DNA from: Bacteroidales bacterium
GTDB lineage: Bacteria > Bacteroidota > Bacteroidia > Bacteroidales > P3
DNA length: 64,000 nt
Reading direction: 5' to 3'
Assembly (NCBI GenBank): GCA_017962545.1
Contig: JAGCVD010000021.1
Location: forward strand, 1-64,000
The notes beneath the pieces are model-generated. The model saw only the letters and a list, made by a program, of their open reading frames with translations, did no database searches and was not told the DNA's origin. This document shows positions 49,445 to 56,626 of this stretch, piece by piece. The translations under genes and the position numbers were made by a program. The first letter of the stretch is position 1; each line of letters opens with the position of its first letter.

Positions 49445-50002
49445 ATGAAGATGGAAGAGATTATACGGCAGACGGTGGAAGTGCTGCAGCAGGGCGGCAC
49501 CATCCTTTATCCTACCGACACAATCTGGGGTATTGGATGCGATGCGCGCAATGCCGCAGCGGTAGAGAAACTGTATGCCATCAAGGAGCGCGACCGAAGC
49601 AAGAGTATGCTGGTGCTGGTGAGTTCGGAGTTCGGAGATTGGAGTTCGGAGATTGGGGACAGGCCGACGACTTATATATTGCCACGGTCGATATGGCATG
49701 ACGAGATGCATTTCGAGGTGGCCTCCAACCTGCCTGCCGCCGACGGCTCACTGGGTCTGCGAGAGCCGAAGCATGCCTTCTGCCAAGAGGTGCTCCGTCG
49801 CCTGGGGGCCCCCTTGGTCAGCACGTCGGCCAATCTGTCGGGACGTCCGTCGCCGTATATATATAATGATATAGAGGAATCGCTGAAATCGAGGGTCGAT
49901 TTCTGTGTGCCGCCACTACCGGTATTTCTCTCGGGAGAGACATGCGGCAGCCGTATTGTGAAAGTGAAAGAAGACGGTTCGCAAGAGATTATCCGGCCGT
50001 AG
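49445..50002 (+). CDS. tsaC: L-threonylcarbamoyladenylate synthase (TsaC/Sua5 type), altered middle
   Basis: This 185-residue YrdC-fold enzyme of t6A tRNA modification has GGTILYPTDTIWGIGCDA and IKERDRSKSMLVLV. DGSLGLREP and RRLGAPLVSTSANLSG follow. In relatives a helix of about 20-25 residues follows SMLVLV; here that place is taken by a heptad-repeat peptide (SSEFGDWSSEIGD, nt 49621-49660), and the chain resumes at a strand that aligns with 'PLTIIYP'. The core ATP and threonine motifs remain. The 3' end overlaps the convergent phosphopantetheinyl transferase gene by 14 bp. Confidence 0.88.
   Translation: MKMEEIIRQTVEVLQQGGTILYPTDTIWGIGCDARNAAAVEKLYAIKERDRSKSMLVLVSSEFGDWSSEIGDRPTTYILPRSIWHDEMHFEVASNLPAADGSLGLREPKHAFCQEVLRRLGAPLVSTSANLSGRPSPYIYNDIEESLKSRVDFCVPPLPVFLSGETCGSRIVKVKEDGSQEIIRP
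49621..49660 (+). repeat. In-frame heptad repeat array in tsaC
   Basis: GTTCGGA, GTTCGGA, GATTGGA, GTTCGGA, GATTGGG encode SSEFGDWSSEIGD and apparently stand in place of a normal helix. Confidence 0.88.
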
Positions 50003-50492
50003 CAAAAGCCAACGCTGCCACGGTGTCGGGCAAGTCGCACGCTATCTCGTTTACTTCACAGTCTTTTGCTGACAAGGCATCGACCATGCTGCCAAAGCCA
50101 CGGATGCCTGTACCTTGGCATTTGAGGACGGCTTCTTTGCGTGTCCATAACCGAAGGAAAGCCATCTCGGGGTCTTCGCTATGTTGTATGGTGTCGACTT
50201 CAGCAGGCGTGCATACTCGTTTGATCAGCGAGGGATTGGTGTGCCGTCGGCTTTCGATGTCGATGCCTACAGGCCCATGGTCGCTGAAAGCCGCAGCCAC
50301 AGCGGTGCGACAGTGGCTGATGCTGATATATAGATTGGGATATTGGGGCAGGTAGGGTGCTCCGTGGCTGTCGTGCTCCACGAGGACCTCGTGCCCTATG
50401 AGTTGACCGAGTAGACGAACCGCCGCCGCACTCTGTTCAGCGTGAGTCTGCCACTGGCCACCGATTACCGACCATTGACCGCCAAAGGTCAT
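49989..50492 (-). CDS. 4'-phosphopantetheinyl transferase, short N-terminus
   Basis: This 167-residue Sfp-superfamily protein attaches phosphopantetheine to carrier proteins. Key motifs are present: ISISHCRTAVAAAFS, GIDIES (magnesium Asp and Glu) and LRLWTRKEAVLKCQGTGI (W..KEA.lK). Relatives usually have about 40 more N-terminal residues. Here the protein starts with a repeat-derived GGQWSVIGGQWQ and goes directly into the first conserved helix. The start is firm because the ATG overlaps the DUF3467 stop (ATGA). It may be functional but trimmed. Confidence 0.83.
   Translation of the reverse strand: MTFGGQWSVIGGQWQTHAEQSAAAVRLLGQLIGHEVLVEHDSHGAPYLPQYPNLYISISHCRTAVAAAFSDHGPVGIDIESRRHTNPSLIKRVCTPAEVDTIQHSEDPEMAFLRLWTRKEAVLKCQGTGIRGFGSMVDALSAKDCEVNEIACDLPDTVAALAFATAG
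50451..50486 (-). repeat. In-frame heptad-like repeats at the start of the phosphopantetheinyl transferase gene
   Basis: On the coding strand units of the type GGTCAAT, GGTCGGT, AATCGGT, GGCCAGT give GGQWSVIGGQWQ as the first residues after Met-Thr-Phe. Confidence 0.75.
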
Positions 50493-50803
50493 GCTTTGCC
50501 CAGGATGTCGTAGGGTACGGTGTCGCCCATGGTGGTATGTGGCTCCTCGATGGTGCCGAACTGCTGCTCGTATTTACGGATGTTGTCGTTCAGCGCCGCT
50601 AAGGTGCGTTTGGCATGGATGGGGTTCATGATGATGCGCTGCCGGATGGTGGCGCCTTCAGCGCCGGGAAGCATCTGGGCAAAATCCATCACCACCTCGG
50701 CGGGGGTGTGGCTGATGACCACGAGGTTTGAGTAGGTTCCTTCCGCTACCTCGGGTGTGATATTCAGTTTCAGGTTCTGCTGTTGCTCTTTCGGATTTGC
50801 CAT
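50489..50803 (-). CDS. DUF3467 family protein
   Basis: This 104-residue protein contains LKLNITPEVAEGTYSNLVVI, then SHTPAEVVMDFAQMLPG and RIIMNPIHAKRTLAALNDNI, the DUF3467 pattern common in Bacteroidota and some archaea. The function is unknown. It is translationally coupled to the downstream phosphopantetheinyl transferase by a 4-bp overlap. Confidence 0.85.
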   Translation of the reverse strand: MANPKEQQQNLKLNITPEVAEGTYSNLVVISHTPAEVVMDFAQMLPGAEGATIRQRIIMNPIHAKRTLAALNDNIRKYEQQFGTIEEPHTTMGDTVPYDILGKA

Positions 50804-50937
50804 AATTATGAATGTTTTGGAATGATAACGTAGGAGAACAAGAAATATTGTGCCGACAACGAGGAGTATAAGGGCTTGGAAAATAGTGTGTTTGTGATGG
50901 CACTATAAATTATTCTTTCCATATAAAAATATTTTAC

Positions 50938-50945
50938 TATTTTTG
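50938..50945 (+). promoter_or_regulatory. -7 promoter box upstream of the 86-residue gene and efp
   Basis: TATTTTTG followed by CAC lies 24 nt before the ATG at 50969. Confidence 0.62.
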
Positions 50946-50968
50946 CACCCTCAAAATCAATATACAAG

Positions 50969-51229
50969 ATGAGTCACAAGACCGCGATAAAGATATATGA
51001 GATAGCCTCCTACATCCTCATTTTGGGAGCCACGGCTATCTATTTCTGGCAGAAACAGCAAGGTCTCTCTCTCACCATGCTGGTGTTGGCTTTGGCCATC
51101 TTCTGCCGCTGGATGATGGACCGTCACCGCTATCGCTCTTGCGACGAAGAGAATGACCAACTGCGTGACGACCTGCGCCGTCTCACCCAATTGCTGGCAG
51201 AAGAAAAGAAAAAGAACAATAACAAATAA
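50969..51229 (+). CDS. Small membrane protein, 86 residues
   Basis: Two hydrophobic segments (IASYILILGATAIYFW and LTMLVLALAIFCRWMM) are followed by a charged coiled-coil tail (EENDQLRDDLRRLTQLLAEE). I do not recognise a named family. It lies 15 bp before efp and probably shares its promoter. Confidence 0.65.
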   Translation: MSHKTAIKIYEIASYILILGATAIYFWQKQQGLSLTMLVLALAIFCRWMMDRHRYRSCDEENDQLRDDLRRLTQLLAEEKKKNNNK

Positions 51230-51244
51230 AACACACATCATTTT

Positions 51245-51808
51245 ATGGCAACAACCACCGACATTAAGAACGGACTTTGCATCAATTTCAACAACGATAT
51301 CTATACCATCGTTGAGTTCCTTCACGTCAAGCCTGGCAAGGGCGCTGCTTTTGTGCGTACCAAGATGCGCAATGTTAAGACCGGCCGTATGCTGGAGAAC
51401 ACTTTCCCCAGCGGTGCCAAGATTGACATCGTGCGCGTCGAGCGTCGTCCCTACACCTACCTCTACAAGGAGGGCGACATGCATGTCTTCATGCACACCG
51501 AGACCTACGAGCAGATTTACATCCCCGAGCAGATTATCAACGCCCCGCAGTTCCTGAAAGACGGCCAGTACGTTGAGATCACCGTTGAGGCCGACACCGA
51601 GACTCCGCTGACCTGCGAGTTGCCTCCGTTCATCGAGACCGTCGTTACCTATACCGAGCCTGGCTTCGCCGGCAATACCGCCACCAACGCCATGAAGGAC
51701 GCCACCGTGGAACCCGGTGTTCAGGTTCGCGTGCCTCTCTTCATCAAAGAGGGCGAGCGTATCAAGGTCGACACCCGCACCTGCGAGTATGCAGAGCGCC
51801 TGAAATAG
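51245..51808 (+). CDS. efp: Translation elongation factor P
   Basis: This 187-residue three-domain OB/KOW protein relieves ribosome stalling at polyprolines. The tip loop is [13 protein letters not shown] with Lys32 at the modifiable position. [18 protein letters not shown] and [20 protein letters not shown] are the domain II and III signatures. It has full normal length. The next gene starts in the same frame 27 bp after the stop. Confidence 0.97.
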   Translation: MATTTDIKNGLCINFNNDIYTIVEFLHVKPGKGAAFVRTKMRNVKTGRMLENTFPSGAKIDIVRVERRPYTYLYKEGDMHVFMHTETYEQIYIPEQIINAPQFLKDGQYVEITVEADTETPLTCELPPFIETVVTYTEPGFAGNTATNAMKDATVEPGVQVRVPLFIKEGERIKVDTRTCEYAERLK

Positions 51809-51842
51809 TTTAGGGTTAAAATTAAGAGTTTAGAGTTGAAAA
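51809..51842 (+). repeat. Heptad-like repeats supplying the start of the M28 gene
   Basis: TTTAGGG, TTAAAAT, TAAGAGT, TTAGAGT, TGAAAAG run from the efp stop into the next coding region. The TTG at 51836-51838 is inside this array. Confidence 0.65.
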
Positions 51843-52828
51843 GACTTGTGATTATAGCAGCCTGCCTGCTTCTGCTGGCAGGCTGCAAACATAAGCAGGC
51901 GCAGCCTCCCGAGGTCGCCGCTGTCGACTACACTCAGGTCGCAGTACCTGATTTCTGCGCCGATTCGGCCTACCGCTATACTGCCGACCAGTTGGCATTC
52001 GGCAACCGTATTCCCGGCAGCAAGGCCTGGCAGCGGTGTGCCGATTATCTCGTCGCGCAGATGCGGCGGTGGTGTGACACAGTCATCGTGCAGGATTTCC
52101 GTGCCATCCTCTGGGACAATAGCACTGTGCCAGGCAAGAATATCATTGCCTCGTTTAACCCACAGGCTCCTAGGCGTATCCTGTTGGCAGCCCACTGGGA
52201 CAGCCGCCGTTGGGCCGACCATGACGCTGATGTCAACCTTCAGCATAGCCCTGTTCCCGGTGCCAATGACGGCGCCGCCGGTGTGGCCACCCTCATGGAG
52301 ATGGCTCGCGTCATGAGTGCTATGCCCCCCTCGGTGGGTGTCGACTTCATCTTCTTCGATGTTGAGGATCAAGGTGTCGCCGATTGGAGCGAGGTCTATG
52401 ATGAGCATTCTTGGTGCAAAGGATCACAGTATTGGGCAGACAACAGGCACATACCCTACTACACCGCCGTCTATGGGGTTCTCTTTGATATGATAGGCAC
52501 CCCGGAGCCACGCTTTACCAAGGAATATATAAGTCGCCAATATGCCCCGGGCCTCACGGAGAAACTTTGGCAGTGTGCAGCAGCCCTCGGGTACGGGAAT
52601 ATCTTTGTCAGCCAAAACACTGACCCCATCCTCGACGACCACCTTTATGTTAATCAGATGGCTGGCATACCGATGGTGGATATTGTGCAGAACAGCCCGA
52701 CGACCAGTTTCTTTACCCACTGGCATACCACCACCGACGACCTCCAGTCGGTTAATGCTGAAGCGCTTCGTATTGTCGCTACCGTCACCATGAAGACACT
52801 CTATGGTGATTATCCTGCTGTGCAATGA
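51836..52828 (+). CDS. M28 family lipoprotein, glutaminyl-peptide cyclotransferase type
   Basis: This 330-residue protein has a lipoprotein signal (MKRLVIIAACLLLLAGC, Cys17) and an M28 zinc hydrolase fold. Conserved sites are LLAAHWDSR, PGANDGAAGVATLMEMA, FIFFDVEDQG, DDHLYVN and FFTHWHTTTDD. Bacteroidota members act as glutaminyl cyclases that form N-terminal pyroglutamate on exported proteins; a peptidase role is the alternative. No ATG exists in the frame before the signal peptide. TTG 51836 is the best start (GTG at 51848 would lose the Lys-Arg), and it sits in a repeat array. Confidence 0.87.
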   Translation: MKRLVIIAACLLLLAGCKHKQAQPPEVAAVDYTQVAVPDFCADSAYRYTADQLAFGNRIPGSKAWQRCADYLVAQMRRWCDTVIVQDFRAILWDNSTVPGKNIIASFNPQAPRRILLAAHWDSRRWADHDADVNLQHSPVPGANDGAAGVATLMEMARVMSAMPPSVGVDFIFFDVEDQGVADWSEVYDEHSWCKGSQYWADNRHIPYYTAVYGVLFDMIGTPEPRFTKEYISRQYAPGLTEKLWQCAAALGYGNIFVSQNTDPILDDHLYVNQMAGIPMVDIVQNSPTTSFFTHWHTTTDDLQSVNAEALRIVATVTMKTLYGDYPAVQ

Positions 52829-53238
52829 GGAAGGTGTTGTATATCATCTCTGTCATGCTAATCTTCGCCGCCTGTGCCGGCGACCGTTGCCGCACACCTT
52901 TCGGAGAGGGCTGCTCGATAGACCTTTCCGAGCCGGAGTTTATTAATCTTTACAACAATCCGGGAGAGACGCTGGTTATCTTCAACCGTGGTTACAGAGG
53001 TATCCTGGTGCACTGCATCAACTTCTCTGAATATGTGGCGTTTGAATGCGCCTGTCCTTATTGCCGAGAAACTGCTATGGAGCCCGACGATTCCCGTCGC
53101 GCTTCGATGCTTATATGTCCCGAATGCGGCTCACGCTTTGAGGTTATCTTCGGCAACCCTCTTGAAGGAGCGCTTACCAACTGTATGCTTTACCAATACA
53201 ATACCCATTATGATGGGCATTATTTGAGCATATACTAG
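52825..53238 (+). CDS. Lipoprotein with Rieske-like or zinc-ribbon four-cysteine domain
   Basis: This 137-residue protein has a lipoprotein signal (ISVMLIFAAC, Cys17). The domain reads FECACPYCRETAM and, about 35 residues later, LICPECGSRFEVIFGNPLEG. The order and the 'GSRF...GnplEGa' ending follow Rieske proteins, but the CxH pairs are CxxC here, so four cysteines could bind zinc or iron. It may be a rubredoxin-like or degenerate Rieske domain. It overlaps the M28 gene by 4 bp (ATGA). Confidence 0.68.
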   Translation: MRKVLYIISVMLIFAACAGDRCRTPFGEGCSIDLSEPEFINLYNNPGETLVIFNRGYRGILVHCINFSEYVAFECACPYCRETAMEPDDSRRASMLICPECGSRFEVIFGNPLEGALTNCMLYQYNTHYDGHYLSIY

Positions 53239-53738
53239 TTCCGTTTCCAGACAGTATACAGCAGATATACAATCAAGGCGGTGATTCCCAGCAGGAACAG
53301 CCGTGGAACGAACATGCTCACCAGAAGCGTTGCTGCCAGAATCCATACCACGCGCAATGCCATGCGTTTGTCGGGTGGTAGTGTCTGTAGCCGCTGTCTC
53401 ATCTGCTGTCCCCATTGCTTTGCATTGTTCATGTTGTGACCTTTGTCGTCAACAGTCTCGGCATGCGTTGTGGGGATTTCCTTAACTCTTACTTTCAGTG
53501 TCTTAGAGCCATGCTTGCCATCTTTCCACGCCGTGATGGTCAAGGCGGTGCGCCCCTTCGAGCGGTGCAGGCGAAAGCGTTTGCTTCCCGTGATGTCGAG
53601 GGGCAACACGGTGGCCTTGAAGCCGTTGTCAATCTTCAGCTCCACGCGGTCGGCTCCTGTGCAATCCCATTTTATCTCTACGATGTCGCCTTCGGTCACC
53701 GAGGTGCGGTCCACGTCGAATGTCATTCTTTTCTCCAT
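53235..53738 (-). CDS. Hypothetical protein with Ig-like domain and two membrane helices
   Basis: This 167-residue protein begins with a beta-sandwich (TFDVDRTSVTEGDIVEIKWD...TLKVRVKEI, residues 5-88) that looks like a bacterial Ig-like 'structure-giving' domain. A linker and two C-terminal hydrophobic segments (VVWILAATLLVSMFV, LFLLGITALIVYLLY) follow. I do not recognise a family. It lies 9 bp downstream of pgi on the same strand and overlaps the convergent lipoprotein gene by 4 bp. Confidence 0.65.
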   Translation of the reverse strand: MEKRMTFDVDRTSVTEGDIVEIKWDCTGADRVELKIDNGFKATVLPLDITGSKRFRLHRSKGRTALTITAWKDGKHGSKTLKVRVKEIPTTHAETVDDKGHNMNNAKQWGQQMRQRLQTLPPDKRMALRVVWILAATLLVSMFVPRLFLLGITALIVYLLYTVWKRN

Positions 53739-53747
53739 ACTGGTGGC

Positions 53748-55055
53748 TTAGAAGCCGGGCTTGCCGAGAAGGTGGAACATGTTGCGTTTGTAGGCCTCAA
53801 CGCCGGGTTGGTCGAAGGGGTTAACGCCGAGAGTATATCCGCTGACGCCACAGGCGAACTCAAAGAAATAGATTAGTTGGCCAAGGGTGTATTCATCTAT
53901 CTTGTCTACAGTTATTTCCACGACAGGTATGCCTCCGTCCACATGGGCTTGGAGGGTTCCTTCGGCGGCGCAGTCGTTAATCTCAGTTAATGTTTTGCAA
54001 GTAAGATAGTTAATGCCATCAAGGTTGCGCTCATCGGTGGGCACTGGTACGGTGGCATTGGGTCGGCGTACACGGAGCATGGTCTCCATCATCAAGCGCT
54101 CACCCTCCTGGACATACTGCCCCATGGAGTGCAGGTCGGTGGTGATGCTCAGGCTGTGAGGCAGCAAGCCTTTGTGTTCCTTGCCTTCGCTCTCGCCATA
54201 GAGTTGTTTCCACCATTCGGCCAGGTAGCGCAGGTTGGGTTGGCAGCTGACAAGCATCTCCACTTTGATACCACGACGGTAAAGGGCGTTGCGTACGGCG
54301 GCGTACAACAAAGCGGGGTTTCCGTCCAGGGTGTCGTCCTTATGGCAGATGACGCGCATATCGCTGGCACCTTGCAGCAGATGGTCGACATTATAGCCTG
54401 CCATGGCGATGGGAAGCAGTCCGACGGGTGTCAGGACCGAATAGCGGCCTCCGACGTTGTCGGGGATGACGTAGGCGGGGTAACCCTCCTGCTGTGCGAT
54501 GTCGTGCAGGGCGCCGCGGCGGGCGTCGGTGATGGCAATGATGCGCCGCGAGGCTTCCTCCTTGCCGTATTTCTGCTCCAAATGGGCTTTGACAATACGG
54601 AATGCTACGGCAGGTTCGGTGGTGGTGCCGCTTTTAGAGATAACGCAGATGCTGTAGTCTTCATGGTCGAGAAGTTGAAGCAACTGGCTATAATAGTCCT
54701 CACCTAGTGTGTGTCCAGCGTAGACAACATAAGGCTTTTCGCCGCGTACCATAGAGGCGTATTCCGACTGAAGGGCTTCGATGACCATTCGGGCTCCCAA
54801 ATAGGAGCCTCCGATGCCGATGACGACTAGTAGGCGGCTCTTTTCCGACAGGCGTTTCACGTCGGCTTTGAGGCTTGCGAGCATCTCGCTATTAATATCT
54901 TCCGGGAGATTCACCCAGCCGAGGAAATCGTTGCCGACAGCATCGCCTTTCAACAGATGTTCCTTTGCTTTTTTTACTTCGGGTAGCAGTGCCTCGATTT
55001 CATGTCTTGAAACAGAGTTGAATACATGCTCAACATTTACTTTTAAAGCGTCCAT
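53748..55055 (-). CDS. pgi: Glucose-6-phosphate isomerase
   Basis: This 435-residue protein is the short bacterial PGI type. It has VIGIGGSYLGARMVIEALQS (sugar phosphate region), CVISKSGTTTEPAVAFRI and YSVLTPVGLLPIAMAG. The C-terminal active-site helix region is GVNPFDQPGVEAYKRNMF. It interconverts glucose-6-P and fructose-6-P. The 5' gap (55056-55277) is AT-rich and shared with the divergent ompA. Confidence 0.96.
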   Translation of the reverse strand: MDALKVNVEHVFNSVSRHEIEALLPEVKKAKEHLLKGDAVGNDFLGWVNLPEDINSEMLASLKADVKRLSEKSRLLVVIGIGGSYLGARMVIEALQSEYASMVRGEKPYVVYAGHTLGEDYYSQLLQLLDHEDYSICVISKSGTTTEPAVAFRIVKAHLEQKYGKEEASRRIIAITDARRGALHDIAQQEGYPAYVIPDNVGGRYSVLTPVGLLPIAMAGYNVDHLLQGASDMRVICHKDDTLDGNPALLYAAVRNALYRRGIKVEMLVSCQPNLRYLAEWWKQLYGESEGKEHKGLLPHSLSITTDLHSMGQYVQEGERLMMETMLRVRRPNATVPVPTDERNLDGINYLTCKTLTEINDCAAEGTLQAHVDGGIPVVEITVDKIDEYTLGQLIYFFEFACGVSGYTLGVNPFDQPGVEAYKRNMFHLLGKPGF

Positions 55056-55198
55056 TTTGTTATATTTGTTGATAATTTGTTCGTATTTTGTATTGAAAAT
55101 ATGGTGTTTCGAGATTTTTTTTCATTCGTAACTTCAACATTTTCGCATAATTAACGAAATAAATAAAAAAATATTTTTCACAATTGAAAAAATATTTG

Positions 55199-55206
55199 TA
55201 TTTTTG
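55199..55206 (+). promoter_or_regulatory. -7 promoter box of the OmpA family gene
   Basis: TATTTTTG followed by CAC is preceded by an A/T-rich stretch typical of strong promoters. The ATG is 72 nt downstream, giving an AT-rich leader as expected for an abundant outer-membrane protein. Confidence 0.68.
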
Positions 55207-55277
55207 CACCGAATTATGAGATAATAAAGTAGTTAAGATATATTTTAGAATATTAACATTTAAAAATCATTAATGAT

Positions 55278-56546
55278 ATGCTGAAAAAACTAATCAAGAT
55301 GGGCGTTGTGATGTCGCTTCTCGTGACTTCTGTTAGCGCCTTTGCACAAAAGAACGAGTATCCTCGTTACAGTTTCGGTAGCAACTGGTCGCTCGGCGGT
55401 GCTATCGATTACACTTGGGAGGCCCAGCAGCATGGTATGAGCCATCCTGATGGTGCTTGGAGAAGGTCGACCAACGTTGGTTTCGATCTCTTCGGTATGA
55501 AGAAATTCCACCACGCTTTCGATCTCCGTCTCCGTGCCCACGTCCCCACGCTGTGGAAAGGTCTGCAGGACAATTCCGGTTACTACATGGCCCGCTACAC
55601 CACCCTTACCGGTGAGTTGATGTGGTCCCTCAGCAATGCCATCCACGGCTACGATCCCGATCGTAAATGGAGCGCCCCCTACTTCTTCGTCGGTGCTGGT
55701 GCTGCTATCGCCAACTGGGTCATTGACAAAGACCAGTTCGACGGCACCCATTATGCTGAGAAGAACCTTGGCCACGTGACGCCCGTGCTGACCGCCGGTA
55801 TCGGTGCCAGCTGGCAGTTCACCGAGAAGAGTTCCCTCTTCCTTGAGCTCGAGCTCAACGGAAACGACATTCCCGACATCTTCCACCAGAAGTGGGCTGA
55901 CCTCGGCATGGTTCACGCCGATGCTCGACTGGGTTACTTCTACAGCTTCGGTCTGACCGAGGCCGACCAGGCCATCGCTTCGCAGAAGAGCATGCTCACT
56001 CAGGACAACTTCGGCGCTCTCAACAGCCAGGTTGCCGCCCTCGAGCAGCAGGTTGCCAACAACCGCAACGAGGAGAAGAAACTCCAGAACCGTATCGCCG
56101 AGCTCGAGAAGCAGCTTGCTGACGCTCTCGCCGATCAGAACAACAAGGTCAACAGCGCCGCCGTTGATAGCCTGCAGGGCATCATCGACCAGATCAAGGC
56201 CGACCAGCTCAACTACTACGCTATGCCCTTCTCGGTGCTCTATGGTGTCGACGAGTGGCAGGTCACCGACGAGGAGATGGACAAAGTTAAAGCCGTCGCT
56301 CGCGTGATGAAGGACAACTCGAACATCAAGATCATGGTTGTTGGTTTCGCCGACTACACTGGCAGCGATGCTTACAACATGAAGCTCTCCGAGCGTCGTG
56401 CCAATGAGGTCAAGCGCCTCCTCACCAAGAAGTATGGTATCGATGCCGATCGTATCGAGGTCGACTACAAGGGTAAGAGCGCTCCCTTCGGCGATGTGCA
56501 GTATGCCATCAACCGTCGCGTCAGCTTCTACCGCGTGATTGAATAG
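55278..56546 (+). CDS. OmpA family outer-membrane protein
   Basis: This 422-residue protein has a signal peptide (VMSLLVTSVSAFAQ), an N-terminal beta-barrel (residues about 22-235) and a coiled-coil segment (VAALEQQVANNRNEEKKLQN). A C-terminal OmpA peptidoglycan-binding domain follows (IKIMVVGFADYTGSDAYNMK, LSERRANEVKRLL). It anchors the outer membrane to peptidoglycan. It stands alone between its own promoter and a terminator, and its codon use (TTC, GGT, CGT) suggests high expression. Confidence 0.93.
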   Translation: MLKKLIKMGVVMSLLVTSVSAFAQKNEYPRYSFGSNWSLGGAIDYTWEAQQHGMSHPDGAWRRSTNVGFDLFGMKKFHHAFDLRLRAHVPTLWKGLQDNSGYYMARYTTLTGELMWSLSNAIHGYDPDRKWSAPYFFVGAGAAIANWVIDKDQFDGTHYAEKNLGHVTPVLTAGIGASWQFTEKSSLFLELELNGNDIPDIFHQKWADLGMVHADARLGYFYSFGLTEADQAIASQKSMLTQDNFGALNSQVAALEQQVANNRNEEKKLQNRIAELEKQLADALADQNNKVNSAAVDSLQGIIDQIKADQLNYYAMPFSVLYGVDEWQVTDEEMDKVKAVARVMKDNSNIKIMVVGFADYTGSDAYNMKLSERRANEVKRLLTKKYGIDADRIEVDYKGKSAPFGDVQYAINRRVSFYRVIE

Positions 56547-56567
56547 TCCTTGTGACTAAAGAATAGA

Positions 56568-56598
56568 AGAGGGTCTCTCTGCAGAGAGGCCCTCTTTA
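56568..56598 (+). terminator. Intrinsic terminator after ompA
   Basis: AAGAGGGTCTCTCTGCAGAG and its complement AGAGGCCCTCTTT pair over about 12 bp, with one T-G pair near the middle, followed by a T/A tract. Confidence 0.82.
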
Positions 56599-56626
56599 TT
56601 TATATATTGTATATACAAATACTCAA

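Noticed and set aside
8619-49660. Repeat arrays as CRISPR or diversity-generating retroelement parts
   Set aside because: The units are 7 bp with no spacers, there are no cas genes, and no reverse transcriptase or template/variable repeat pair is seen; the S23 gene alone is not enough.
50239-50253. Third copy of the GTCGGCT hairpin unit
   Set aside because: Only the left half (GGTGTGCCGTCGGCT) matches and the second arm is missing; it falls in conserved-looking coding sequence, so a chance match is likely.
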